Part shown: piece after piece, positions 42,274 to 50,211 of the stretch
Position numbering within the stretch: the stretch's first letter is position 1
Layout of the letters: every line of letters begins with the position of its first letter
Assembly (NCBI RefSeq): GCF_003449015.1
Contig: NZ_QRGD01000007.1
Span: 124,001-188,000, forward strand
From: Aureibaculum luteum
GTDB taxonomy: Bacteria > Bacteroidota > Bacteroidia > Flavobacteriales > Flavobacteriaceae
Direction: 5' to 3'
Length of the DNA stretch: 64,000 nucleotides
The notes under the pieces: generated by a model
What the model was told of the DNA's origin: nothing
The model's input: the letters and a program-made list of their open reading frames with translations, nothing else
Database searches by the model: none
Made by a program: the position numbers and the translations under genes

Positions 42274-44007
42274 ATGTATTACATGAATAAATTTTTCCCA
42301 ATATTAGATTGGTTACCAAACTATAAAACCTCGTTTTTAAGAGGAGATATATTTGCTGGTTTAACTATTGGTATTATTTTAATTCCTCAAGGAATTGCCT
42401 ATTCCATAATTGCAGGTTTACCACCTATTTATGGTTTATACACGGCTTTAATTCCGCAATTGATATATACTATTTTTGGAACTTCTAAACAATTATCCAC
42501 TGGTCCTACAGCATTAGATTCATTAATTATTGCTTCCGGAGTATCTACATTAGCAATTGTAGGTACAGATAATTATATTACTACAGTTTTGCTACTCACG
42601 ATAATGGTGGGTGTACTACAATTCTTAGTGGGTATATTTCGACTGGGTTTTATCGTTAATTTTTTATCAAGACCTGTTTTAACCGGGTTTGTATCTGCCG
42701 CTGCTATTATAATAGCCTTTAGTCAGTTAAAAGATTTATTAGGTTTAGATGTAGCACGAAGTAATCAAATTCACACTATAATTGTAAATCTTTTTGAAAA
42801 AATAACTGAAATTAATCTGAACACTATATTGATTGGTTTGGGGTCAATTTTAATTATTTATGGATTAAAAAAAATACATAAAAAATTACCAGGTCAATTA
42901 TTGGTCGTTATTATAGGTATTTTGGTTATGAAATGGTTCGGCAATTACCTATCTGATGTTGAAATTGTAAAAGATATCCCGAAAGGGTTACCTCCATTTT
43001 TAATGCACCGTTTTGATGTGTCGCTTATGCAAAAGTTACTGCCAATAGCATTAACACTTGCTTTCACAGGATTTTTACAAGGAATATCTATTGCAAAAAC
43101 CTTAGATGAAGATGTAATTGATTCCAGTTTAAAGCCAAATAAAGAATTAATTGCATTAGGTTTAGGTAATATGGTAGGGTCATTTTTTGGAGCTTATACT
43201 TTTACAGGAAGCTTTTCTAGATCTGCAATAAATAAAGAAGCCGGTGCTAACACAGCAATGTCTAATGTGGTTGCTGCTTTGTTTATTTTAATAACCATTT
43301 TATTTTTGACTCCAGTTTTTTATTATTTACCCAAAACAGTACTTGCCGCCATAATTATTACTGCAATTTTAGGCATGATAAAAGTCAAAGACATGAGGTT
43401 TTTATGGAAAACCGATAAGAAAGACTTTATAATGATGTTGGTTACTTTGATTATTACGCTAACTGTCGGAATAAAAGAAGGGATTATGGTGGGTGTAATG
43501 GTTTCTATTTTTGCAGTTATTTTTGAGACTTCAAGACCACATATGGCAGTATTAGGTAAGGTGCCCAATACAGCTCACTTTTACAGAAATAAAGGGCGGT
43601 TTAATGATGTTGAAATTGATAAAGAATTTTTAATCGTTAGGTTCGATTCGCAATTATATTTTGCGAATACCAATTATTTTAAAGAGAAATTGGACGAGTT
43701 AGTTTATGAAAAAGGAGAAGATTTAAGGCTTATTATTATCGATGCAGAAGTTATAAGTAATATTGATAGTAGCGGTGTTTTCGCTTTAAATGAACTTTTG
43801 AAAAAATACAATAGTAGAGGAATTAAAATATACTTTACAAATATAAAAGGCCCATTAAGGGATGCTTTCGCTAAAAGTGGACTAATAAAACAGATTGGAG
43901 TAGAAAATTGTTTTATGAGCATTCAAGAAGCCGTAAATAATTATCTGAATAAAGATAATCTCGATCAAGAGAGAAAATATACGCAGTATTTAGATCAGGT
44001 AAATTAA
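42274..44007 (+). CDS. SulP-family anion transporter with STAS domain
   Basis: This is a 577-residue inner-membrane protein. About 12 helices follow the SulP signature LRGDIFAGLTIGIILIPQGIAYS (about 21-43) and PPIYGLYTALIPQLIYTIFGTSKQLSTGPTALDSL. A cytoplasmic STAS domain fills about 450-560, with IIIDAEVISNIDSSGVFAL near the usual phospho-serine site. The family moves sulfate, bicarbonate or other anions. Given the sulfur genes around it, sulfate or sulfite is a reasonable guess, but the substrate is not fixed by sequence. It is divergent from moaD, with an operator-like repeat upstream. Confidence 0.9.
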   Translation: MYYMNKFFPILDWLPNYKTSFLRGDIFAGLTIGIILIPQGIAYSIIAGLPPIYGLYTALIPQLIYTIFGTSKQLSTGPTALDSLIIASGVSTLAIVGTDNYITTVLLLTIMVGVLQFLVGIFRLGFIVNFLSRPVLTGFVSAAAIIIAFSQLKDLLGLDVARSNQIHTIIVNLFEKITEINLNTILIGLGSILIIYGLKKIHKKLPGQLLVVIIGILVMKWFGNYLSDVEIVKDIPKGLPPFLMHRFDVSLMQKLLPIALTLAFTGFLQGISIAKTLDEDVIDSSLKPNKELIALGLGNMVGSFFGAYTFTGSFSRSAINKEAGANTAMSNVVAALFILITILFLTPVFYYLPKTVLAAIIITAILGMIKVKDMRFLWKTDKKDFIMMLVTLIITLTVGIKEGIMVGVMVSIFAVIFETSRPHMAVLGKVPNTAHFYRNKGRFNDVEIDKEFLIVRFDSQLYFANTNYFKEKLDELVYEKGEDLRLIIIDAEVISNIDSSGVFALNELLKKYNSRGIKIYFTNIKGPLRDAFAKSGLIKQIGVENCFMSIQEAVNNYLNKDNLDQERKYTQYLDQVN

Positions 44008-44098
44008 CAAACTCATTTTTTATTTGACTATTTAGTCCATTCATTTTTACGATGAACAAACTTTTTTAACCCCTGACATCATTTGTCAAAACCACGGC

Positions 44099-44106
44099 TA
44101 CATTTG
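44099..44106 (+). promoter_or_regulatory. -7 promoter element of the VOC-family gene
   Basis: TACATTTG matches TAnnTTTG, 31 bases before the ATG at 44138. A TTTG at 44082-44085 is closer than the usual -33 spacing, so only the -7 element is supported. Confidence 0.4.
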
Positions 44107-44137
44107 CATTATGTTTAACCATAAAAATCTATAAATT

Positions 44138-44515
44138 ATGAAAAGTGCAATCAGTTGGTTTGAAATTCCTGTAACGGATTATAACAGAGCTAAAAAGTTT
44201 TATACCATAGTGTTGGGAATTGGAATTACCGATCATCCCATGCCAGACGCTACCATGGAATATGGTGTATTTGACTATAAACCTGAAGAGGAAGGGGTAG
44301 GTGGAGCCATTTTTAAAGGTGAAGATGCAAAACCATCTATGGAAGGTGTTACTGTTTATTTGAATGGAGGCAATGATCTAAGTCTTCCTTTAAGTCGCGT
44401 TGAACGTGCTGGAGGTAAGGTTTTGTTACCAAAAACAGATATTGGTGAAAATGGATTTTTTGCCTTACTTAAAGATACGGAAGGTAACAAAGTAGCATTG
44501 CACTCCATGTCTTAA
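44138..44515 (+). CDS. VOC-family (glyoxalase/bleomycin-resistance-like) protein
   Basis: This is a 125-residue two-beta-alpha-beta-beta-beta-module protein. AISWFEIPVTDYNRAKKFYTIVLG opens the first half and GGNDLSLPLSRVERAGGKVLLPKTDIGENGFFALLKDTEGNKVALHS closes the second, typical of YcgC/PhnB-like VOC proteins. Metal ligands are not clearly recognisable beyond a histidine near the C-terminus and an acidic residue in TEGN. It is probably a small dioxygenase-like or binding protein of unknown substrate. Its 3' hairpin at 44534-44581 looks like a terminator. Confidence 0.87.
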   Translation: MKSAISWFEIPVTDYNRAKKFYTIVLGIGITDHPMPDATMEYGVFDYKPEEEGVGGAIFKGEDAKPSMEGVTVYLNGGNDLSLPLSRVERAGGKVLLPKTDIGENGFFALLKDTEGNKVALHSMS

Positions 44516-44533
44516 TAAATAAGAGACGAGAAA

Positions 44534-44581
44534 AAAAGAGGTAAGAATCTGGACAAATAAATCTTGAATCTTGCCTCTTTT
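44534..44581 (+). terminator. Rho-independent terminator after the VOC-family gene
   Basis: Arms AAAAGAGGTAAGA (44534-44546) and TCTTGCCTCTTTT (44569-44581) pair over 13 bases with one G-T wobble, followed by CTTTTAC. It lies 19 bases after the VOC stop codon. Confidence 0.6.
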
Positions 44582-44588
44582 CTTTTAC

Positions 44589-44596
44589 TATATTTG
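44589..44596 (+). promoter_or_regulatory. -7 promoter element of the YafY-type regulator
   Basis: TATATTTG matches TAnnTTTG. Its end is only 7 bases before the ATG at 44603, so transcription would begin at or next to the start codon (a leaderless message). Confidence 0.45.
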
Positions 44597-44602
44597 TGAA
44601 TC

Positions 44603-45292
44603 ATGCAACAACTCTCTAGACTCATTGCCATATTAACCTTGTTAAAATCAAAACGAATTTTAACGGCAACGGAGCTTTCTAAAAAATTTGAAGTTAGTAT
44701 TAGAACCATTTATAGAGATATTAAAAAATTAGAAGTTGCTGGCGTTCCTATTATCACTTTGGAAGGCAGAGGCTATAGCTTAATGGATGGTTATGTTGTG
44801 GCACCGGTTCAGTTTACTGAAAAACAAGCCAATGCGTTAATTACTGCTCAACATTTGGTAAACAAATCAAATGATGCATCGTTTGTTAGTGATTTTGAGG
44901 AAGCGATGACTAAAATTAAGTCGGTTTTTAGAACGTCTATCCAACAGAAAAGCGAATTACTACATAGTAAAATTCGAGTTTTTGATTTTAAACAAGAAAT
45001 AATTTCCAGTAATGCTCTTTCCGAATTACAATTGGCCATTACTAATTTTAATTTAACTGAAATTAATTACCGTAAGGCAGATCAAGTTGATGCTACTTTT
45101 AGAGTTATTGAACCATGTGCCATATTTGCCACAGACAATAAATGGATTCTAATTGCGTGGTGTCATTTACGAAATGATTATAGAGCATTTAGAGTAGACC
45201 GAATTCAAAACTTTAAAATTTTGCCCAATCAATTTGAAGATAGGAAATTTGAATTTGAATCTTTTTATAAGTCACGCCCTTATAACCCTTAA
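44603..45292 (+). CDS. YafY-family transcriptional regulator (HTH_11 + WYL)
   Basis: This is a 229-residue regulator. The N-terminal winged helix (LSRLIAILTLLKSKRILTATELSKKFEVSIRTIYRDIKKLEVAG, about 4-50) is followed by a WYL-type effector domain with VIEPCAIFATDNKWILIAWCHLRNDYRAFRVDRIQNF (about 170-208). Such proteins sense a small molecule, often nucleotide- or metabolite-like, in the cytoplasm. The adjacent VOC gene or the downstream sulfur genes may be its targets, but no operator can be assigned. Promoter spacing suggests leaderless translation. Confidence 0.88.
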   Translation: MQQLSRLIAILTLLKSKRILTATELSKKFEVSIRTIYRDIKKLEVAGVPIITLEGRGYSLMDGYVVAPVQFTEKQANALITAQHLVNKSNDASFVSDFEEAMTKIKSVFRTSIQQKSELLHSKIRVFDFKQEIISSNALSELQLAITNFNLTEINYRKADQVDATFRVIEPCAIFATDNKWILIAWCHLRNDYRAFRVDRIQNFKILPNQFEDRKFEFESFYKSRPYNP

Positions 45293-45337
45293 CAATTCTT
45301 TGTAATTTTTGTTACTTTAATTTCTTATATTAGTCAG

Positions 45338-45345
45338 TATCTTTG
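45338..45345 (+). promoter_or_regulatory. -7 promoter element of the CstB-like gene
   Basis: TATCTTTG matches TAnnTTTG about 60 bases before the ATG at 45406. A TTTTTG (45306-45311) lies about 26 bases upstream, a bit further than the ideal -33 spacing. Confidence 0.4.
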
Positions 45346-45405
45346 CAAAATTGAGAATTTTACGCCTCTGATTAAAATAGGCAAGATAAATATTAAAAGT
45401 AAAAT

Positions 45406-46812
45406 ATGATTATAGAACAAATTTATACCGGCTGTTTAGCTCAAGGTGCATATTATATAGAAAGTAACGGTGAAGTTGCTATCATTGACCCTTTAAGAGA
45501 GGTGCAACCTTACATTGACAAAGCTGAAAAAGACGGAGCAAAAATCAAATATATTTTTGAAACACATTTCCATGCTGATTTTGTAAGTGGACATGTAACA
45601 TTGGCGGAAAAAACGGGAGCAACCATAGTTTTCGGCCCTACTGCTAAAACAAACTTTAAATCTCACATCGCTAAAGATGGAGAGGTGTTCAAATTAGGTG
45701 ATATTACTATTACGGCATTGCACACACCTGGTCATACGATGGAAAGTACTTCCTATCTTTTAAAAGATAAAAATGGAAAAGACCATGCTATTTTTAGTGG
45801 TGACACCTTGTTTTTAGGAGATGTTGGTCGTCCAGATTTAGCTCAAAAAGCGGGTGTGCTTACTGAAGAAGATTTAGCGGGTTACTTATACGATAGCTTA
45901 AGAACTAAAATAATGACGTTGGCGGATGATGTTATTGTTTATCCAGCACACGGAGCAGGTTCTGCCTGTGGAAAGAATTTAAGTAAAGAAACTGTAGGTA
46001 CTATTGGTGGGCAAAAAAAGACCAATTATGCGTTAAGGGAAAATATGACCAAAGAAGAATTTGTAAAAGAAGTTACAGATGGTTTATTACCGCCACCACA
46101 ATATTTTCCCTTAAATGTAAAGATGAATAAAGAAGGGTATGAAAGTATAGATGCGATTTTGAGTAAAGGTACCATACCGTTATCTCCTGATGATTTTGAA
46201 AAAGTAGCGAACGATACTGATGCCTTAATTTTAGATGTAAGACATGAATCAGAATTTATTAAGGGATTTATTCCTAGATCAATTTTTATTGGTTTAGAAG
46301 GTGGTTTTGCACCTTGGGTTGGAGCCTTGATAAAAGATGTAAAACAACCCATACTATTAGTAACTCCAGAAGGAAAAGAGGAAGAAACAGTTACTAGGTT
46401 ATCTAGAGTTGGTTTTGATAATACGTTGGGTTACCTTAATGGAAGTTTTGAAGCTTGGAAAAAATCGGGTAAGGAAATAGATACGTTAACGTCTATCTCT
46501 GTAGAAGAATTGGAACATAAAATGGATGATAAAACAGCTATTTTTGATGTTAGAAAGCCGGGGGAATATGCCAGTGAACATATAGTTGAAGTACCTAATA
46601 CACCTTTAGATTTTATCAATGATTATATTTCTGAGTTTCCTAAAGATAAAGAATTTTATGTGCATTGTGCAGGTGGATATCGTTCTGTAATTGCAGCTTC
46701 TATCTTAAAAGCAAGAGGATATCACAACGTTATTGATATTGCTGGTGGTTATGGAGCCATTAAAGAATCAAGTATTAATAAAACGGACTATGTTTGTCCA
46801 TCAACGTTGTAA
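45406..46812 (+). CDS. CstB-like persulfide dioxygenase/rhodanese fusion
   Basis: This 468-residue cytoplasmic protein would oxidise low-molecular-weight persulfide to sulfite and/or thiosulfate. The metallo-beta-lactamase-type dioxygenase has FETHFHADFVSGH (His54, His56, Asp58), HTPGHTMES, SGDTLFLGDVGRPD and YPAHGAGSACG. The first rhodanese-like domain (about 262-355) has no active cysteine (LLVTPEGKEEE). The second (about 365-468) has it in YVHCAGGYRS (Cys421). This dioxygenase, pseudo-rhodanese, rhodanese order is that of Staphylococcus CstB. It heads a short run of sulfur genes, and the split YeeE/YedE permease nearby makes a sulfide/thiosulfate detoxification role likely. Confidence 0.9.
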   Translation: MIIEQIYTGCLAQGAYYIESNGEVAIIDPLREVQPYIDKAEKDGAKIKYIFETHFHADFVSGHVTLAEKTGATIVFGPTAKTNFKSHIAKDGEVFKLGDITITALHTPGHTMESTSYLLKDKNGKDHAIFSGDTLFLGDVGRPDLAQKAGVLTEEDLAGYLYDSLRTKIMTLADDVIVYPAHGAGSACGKNLSKETVGTIGGQKKTNYALRENMTKEEFVKEVTDGLLPPPQYFPLNVKMNKEGYESIDAILSKGTIPLSPDDFEKVANDTDALILDVRHESEFIKGFIPRSIFIGLEGGFAPWVGALIKDVKQPILLVTPEGKEEETVTRLSRVGFDNTLGYLNGSFEAWKKSGKEIDTLTSISVEELEHKMDDKTAIFDVRKPGEYASEHIVEVPNTPLDFINDYISEFPKDKEFYVHCAGGYRSVIAASILKARGYHNVIDIAGGYGAIKESSINKTDYVCPSTL

Positions 46813-46963
46813 ACTTACGGTCACTTCGATTGTTTTCTTAGAAGGGATAGCATAGAAGAAATTGTATTGAGAAATACGTATAGAGTTTTTAAAGAGTTGG
46901 TAGGTAAGATTCAAAAGTAATGGTAAAGTGAATTATAACATAAATAATAATTAAAATATATAA

Positions 46964-47368
46964 ATGAAAAATTTAACATTAAGCCTTTTTGTAGTAATAA
47001 CGTTGCTGTTTTCTTGTAAAAACAGCTCGCAAAGTAATGAGAAGAGTACTACAGTAGAGGTAGTTAAACCAGTAGATTTTAACGCTAAAGTTGAAAATAA
47101 TACAGTACAACTTATAGATGTTAGAACTCCAAAAGAATATAATGCGGGACATTTAAAAAGCTCGAAAAATATTAATGTTTTTGATAAAAATTTTATGACG
47201 CAAATGGAATCTTTAGACAAGTCGAAACCTGTTTATGTATATTGTAAAAGTGGAAAGAGGAGTGCCAATGCATCTTCCAAATTAAAAGCAGCTGGGTTTA
47301 CAAAAATATATGACCTTCAAGGCGGTTTTTTAGCTTGGTCAAAAGAAAATTTAGAAATAGAAAAATAA
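46964..47368 (+). CDS. Rhodanese-domain lipoprotein
   Basis: This is a 134-residue protein. MKNLTLSLFVVITLLFSCKNSSQ is a lipoprotein signal (lipid Cys at 18), placing it in the periplasm or outer envelope. A single rhodanese domain has IDVRTPKEYNAGHL, the active cysteine in VYVYCKSGKRSANAS (Cys about 97) and YDLQGGFLAWSK. It could carry persulfide sulfur outside the cytoplasm, complementing the cytoplasmic CstB-like protein 150 bases upstream. It is followed 7 bases later by an HMA protein gene. Confidence 0.88.
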   Translation: MKNLTLSLFVVITLLFSCKNSSQSNEKSTTVEVVKPVDFNAKVENNTVQLIDVRTPKEYNAGHLKSSKNINVFDKNFMTQMESLDKSKPVYVYCKSGKRSANASSKLKAAGFTKIYDLQGGFLAWSKENLEIEK

Positions 47369-47375
47369 AGATAAA

Positions 47376-47648
47376 ATGACAACAATAGAAATACTTAACC
47401 TTAAATGTGGAGGCTGTGCCAATACAATTAAAAAAGGAATACTTTCAGTTGATGGCGTTTCTGAAGTAAATATCGATTTAGAAACCTCAAAAGTAAGTGT
47501 AGATTCAGAAAATGAAACTGTATTAGATAGTGTGAAAGCTAAACTATCTAAAATGGGCTATCCAGAAGCTGGTGATACGAATACCATTATGCATAAAGCA
47601 AAATCATTTGTGAGTTGTGCTACGGGTAGAATGGGAGAAAAGGTATAA
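47376..47648 (+). CDS. HMA (heavy-metal-associated) domain protein
   Basis: This is a 90-residue protein with one HMA fold (about 1-70). The binding loop LKCGGCANTIKKG (Cys11, Cys14) replaces the common GMTCxxC. A third cysteine lies near the C-terminus (FVSCATGRMGEKV). It may bind copper or another soft metal, or hold thiol-bound sulfur. It lies between a rhodanese lipoprotein and a thioredoxin gene, with gaps of 7 bases and 1 base, so it should belong to the sulfur-relay set. Confidence 0.82.
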   Translation: MTTIEILNLKCGGCANTIKKGILSVDGVSEVNIDLETSKVSVDSENETVLDSVKAKLSKMGYPEAGDTNTIMHKAKSFVSCATGRMGEKV

Positions 47649-47649
47649 A

Positions 47650-47943
47650 ATGGCGTCTTTTAGTGAAATTATCAACCAAGATATTCCTGTTTTGGTTGAT
47701 TTTAAAGCAGATTGGTGTGGTCCTTGTAAAATGATGACACCTATTCTTAAAGAAGTTAAACAGCAGCTTAAAGACAAGATAAAAATTGTAAAAATAGATG
47801 TTGATAAAAACCAAGCAGTAGCTTCAAAATTTCAGGTAAAAGGTGTGCCAACTCTAATTTTGTTTAAAAAAGGTAAACAAGTTTGGCGTCAATCGGGAGT
47901 TTTACAGGCTACTGAAATTGTTCAGATTATTAATAGTAATTAA
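47650..47943 (+). CDS. Thioredoxin
   Basis: This is a 97-residue thioredoxin with the canonical active site DFKADWCGPCKMM (about 21-33) and the cis-proline segment FQVKGVPTLILFKKG. The ATG at 47650 is chosen; a longer in-frame reading from 47617 would overlap the upstream gene and add non-thioredoxin residues. The start lies one base after the HMA stop. It is a cytoplasmic disulfide reductase, likely to reduce the rhodanese/dioxygenase persulfides here. It is probably not the main cellular thioredoxin, which is usually encoded alone. Confidence 0.9.
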   Translation: MASFSEIINQDIPVLVDFKADWCGPCKMMTPILKEVKQQLKDKIKIVKIDVDKNQAVASKFQVKGVPTLILFKKGKQVWRQSGVLQATEIVQIINSN

Positions 47944-47953
47944 TTCTTTTAAC

Positions 47954-48163
47954 ATGAAAAAAAATGTAGGTAGTATCGATAAAATTATAAGATTAATAAT
48001 TGCAGTGGTTGCCATTTGGGCCGCATACACACATCAAGTGGCAAGTCCATGGGATTATGTTTTATATGCAGTTGCTGTAATCATGATATTAACAGCACTA
48101 ACGAGTACTTGTCCAATATGGTTAATGACAGGTATTAGTACGCTAAAGTCAAAAATTAAATAA
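47954..48163 (+). CDS. DUF2892 (YgaP transmembrane-type) small membrane protein
   Basis: This is a 69-residue protein with two hydrophobic helices (about 10-26 and 32-50). MKKNVGSIDKIIRLIIA is the typical start, and the TSTCPIWLMTG signature gives the conserved cysteine. In YgaP this domain is fused to a rhodanese; here it is a separate gene 10 bases after thioredoxin. It probably helps pass or export a sulfur compound across the inner membrane. The ATG at 47954 gives the family's normal length. A longer reading overlaps thioredoxin and is unsupported. Confidence 0.85.
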   Translation: MKKNVGSIDKIIRLIIAVVAIWAAYTHQVASPWDYVLYAVAVIMILTALTSTCPIWLMTGISTLKSKIK

Positions 48164-48178
48164 ACGTCAAAAAATAGA

Positions 48179-48847
48179 TCACAACATCCCCTCATTCAAA
48201 TAACCAAACTGAATTAGTTCTTTTTTATTCTTTATTTTTTTTGTGGAGCAATCTTTAATCAGATACAATTGTGTTGAGACCTTTAGTACGTTATTGTAAT
48301 TATGATCGGTAAGTATAATTCCTTTATGCTTAGCTCGCTCTATAATAAGTTGGTTTGTTAAATTTATCAATAAAGGAGATAAACCATTATAGGGTTCGTC
48401 TAATAAGGCAAACTTTGAATCTGAAAAGAGGGTTAGTTTAATTTCAAGATATCTCAACTCACCATCTGATAGCTCTCTAATTTTATGGTTTAATAATGGT
48501 TTAAGGAATGAATCATCAATGAACTCTAATACCGTTTCTTTTGATAGAAATAATTGAACTGCTTTTAAAACTTTAAAATGTCTAGGTATAAAATTATCTT
48601 GTGGTAAATAGGAGATTTCACTAGGATATTTATATGCCTTGCGTCTGATTTTATTATCGATTCTAACAAATTTATGTTCAGCAGGAATAATCCCATAAAT
48701 AATTTTAATTAAAGTCGATTTACCACATCCATTTCTACCCAAAACGCCAATAATATCACCTGTTTCACACTTTAAATAAACATCTGATAAAATGGTAGTT
48801 TGATTGTACGATTTTTCTATGCTGTCTGCTTCTAATATACTTTTCAT
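48179..48847 (-). CDS. ABC transporter ATP-binding protein
   Basis: This is a 222-residue ATPase. Walker A is GVLGRNGCGKSTLIK (about 34-48), the Q-loop is YLPQDNF, the signature is a variant LSDGELRYLEIK, and Walker B is FALLDEPYNGLSP, with the switch His in LTDHNYNN. It overlaps by four bases the 103-residue membrane protein upstream. No full permease is adjacent, so the partner must be that small protein or be encoded elsewhere. Function is unknown; export or a regulatory role is possible. The LSDGE signature places it near the LptB/CcmA-like group only loosely. Confidence 0.87.
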   Translation of the reverse strand: MKSILEADSIEKSYNQTTILSDVYLKCETGDIIGVLGRNGCGKSTLIKIIYGIIPAEHKFVRIDNKIRRKAYKYPSEISYLPQDNFIPRHFKVLKAVQLFLSKETVLEFIDDSFLKPLLNHKIRELSDGELRYLEIKLTLFSDSKFALLDEPYNGLSPLLINLTNQLIIERAKHKGIILTDHNYNNVLKVSTQLYLIKDCSTKKIKNKKELIQFGYLNEGML

Positions 48848-49155
48848 CCTAATATATATTTTAAGATTAAAGTAATTATGAGGTTTACGAAGAAGCTAAA
48901 ACCGAATAGTTGTATTTTAGATAAGCCACAATTTATATAAAAGAAGTAATCTTTGTATTTGCTAGTCTCTTTAAGGATTAAGAAAAATAAAAGTCCAATA
49001 AAGCTTCCGCTAAAAAATGTAGTTGTTGTGTCAATAGCAAATATCGACGGAAAAATTAAAGGTGAAACTCTTAAAAAAAGAAAAAAACTAAGACTAAAGA
49101 GTAACGTACTTTTATAGAATTCAATCAGCAGTTTTAGTTTCTTAAGACTAAACAT
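48844..49155 (-). CDS. Small hydrophobic protein paired with the ABC ATPase
   Basis: This is a 103-residue protein with three hydrophobic segments (about 15-37, 44-60 and 80-101) and a lysine-rich N-terminus. The middle part, KDYFFYINCGLSKIQLFGFSF, resembles the YYYN.G.sK...L pattern of small ABC-2-type membrane parts in Bacteroidota. The start abuts the OmpA gene stop by two bases, and the end overlaps the ATPase by four. It could be a minimal permease that works as a homo-oligomer, or a truncated remnant. No known family assigned. Confidence 0.6.
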   Translation of the reverse strand: MFSLKKLKLLIEFYKSTLLFSLSFFLFLRVSPLIFPSIFAIDTTTTFFSGSFIGLLFFLILKETSKYKDYFFYINCGLSKIQLFGFSFFVNLIITLILKYILG

Positions 49156-49157
49156 TT

Positions 49158-50108
49158 CTACTCTTCCAGTAACTCATTAATAGCATCTAAATTTGGTGCT
49201 AATATAATTTCGATACGTCGGTTTTTTGCTTTTCCTGATGAAGTTGAATTACTAGCTACTGGCATAAATTCACCACGGCCGGCTGCGGTAACTTGTTTTT
49301 GAGGAACATTATTGTCTACCAATATACGTACAATGGCTGTCGCTCTTTTTGTAGATAAATCCCAGTTATCAATTAACACCCCTTTTCCTCCATACGGAAC
49401 ATTATCTGTGTGACCTTCAATCAATACATCAATATCAGGATTTTCAGTTAAAACGGCTGCTAAGTTGTTTACAGCTCTTTTACCTTCGCTATTTACAGCC
49501 CAACTACCAGAACTAAATAATAGTTTATTTTCCATAGAAACATACACTTTACCGTTCTTACGCTCTACAGTTAAGCCTTTCCCTTCAAAACCTTGTAAAG
49601 CGGCTGAAACGGCATCTTTTAATTGTTGCATTGCGGCTTCTTTTGCAGCTATTAAGCCTTCTAGTTGATCTACTCTTGCTGAACGTTCACTCAATTGACT
49701 TTGCAATTCTGCTAAACGTTCACTTTCTTCCTTAAGTTTTGCTTCCTTATCTTGTAATTCTACTAATAGTTTTCTGTTTTCTTCTGCTTTTGCAGATAGT
49801 TGTTGTTCACTATCATTGGCAAGATTTTCAAATTCTGCCTGAAGTTTGTTTTTTTTATCTTCCAGTTGATTTACTGCATTGGTAATTCGTTCTTTTTCTT
49901 CCGCTAAATTATCTAGTTCGGATTGTAGTTTTAAACGAGCTTCTTCTAAGTCCTTTTTTTGATCTATCAAATCTTGATTTTCACTAAATAGAGCTTCGTT
50001 ACTCCCTCTTAGTTTGTCGTATTTTTCTTCAAGTTCAGTATATACTTTTTTAGAAACACAAGAGCTCAATAAAGTTAAGGTTAGGATAAATAAAGCTATT
50101 TTTTTCAT
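49158..50108 (-). CDS. OmpA-family lipoprotein with coiled coil
   Basis: This is a 316-residue envelope protein. It has a lipoprotein signal (MKKIALFILTLTLLSSC, lipid Cys about 17) and a long heptad-type coiled coil (about 20-165) rich in Glu, Lys and Leu. The C-terminal OmpA/peptidoglycan-binding domain has DVLIEGHTDNVPYGG, LSTKRATAIVRIL and KNRRIEIIL (about 225-305). It anchors the outer membrane to the peptidoglycan, with the coiled coil as a spacer. Upstream is the exonuclease III gene, with a GC hairpin in between. Confident in family; the individual role is unknown. Confidence 0.92.
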   Translation of the reverse strand: MKKIALFILTLTLLSSCVSKKVYTELEEKYDKLRGSNEALFSENQDLIDQKKDLEEARLKLQSELDNLAEEKERITNAVNQLEDKKNKLQAEFENLANDSEQQLSAKAEENRKLLVELQDKEAKLKEESERLAELQSQLSERSARVDQLEGLIAAKEAAMQQLKDAVSAALQGFEGKGLTVERKNGKVYVSMENKLLFSSGSWAVNSEGKRAVNNLAAVLTENPDIDVLIEGHTDNVPYGGKGVLIDNWDLSTKRATAIVRILVDNNVPQKQVTAAGRGEFMPVASNSTSSGKAKNRRIEIILAPNLDAINELLEE

Positions 50109-50147
50109 GATTTTTGTTTTTTAATTTGTTACAAAACACCCTTAAGG

Positions 50148-50161
50148 TCCCCTCAAGGGGA
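50148..50161. repeat. GC palindrome between xth and the OmpA gene
   Basis: TCCCCTCAAGGGGA is a perfect inverted repeat in AT-rich DNA about 50 bases after the xth stop on the minus strand. It is preceded by CCTTAAGG. It may terminate xth transcription or be a copy of a small dispersed element (see 38357-38379). Confidence 0.4.
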
Positions 50162-50211
50162 TAATTTTAATCAATTAAGTGTGTTCTCTTTACTCTAACT
50201 TTAAATATAAG

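Noticed and set aside
47617-47649. Longer thioredoxin start upstream of 47650
   Set aside because: It overlaps the HMA gene and adds residues not seen in thioredoxins, while the ATG at 47650 follows the HMA stop by one base.
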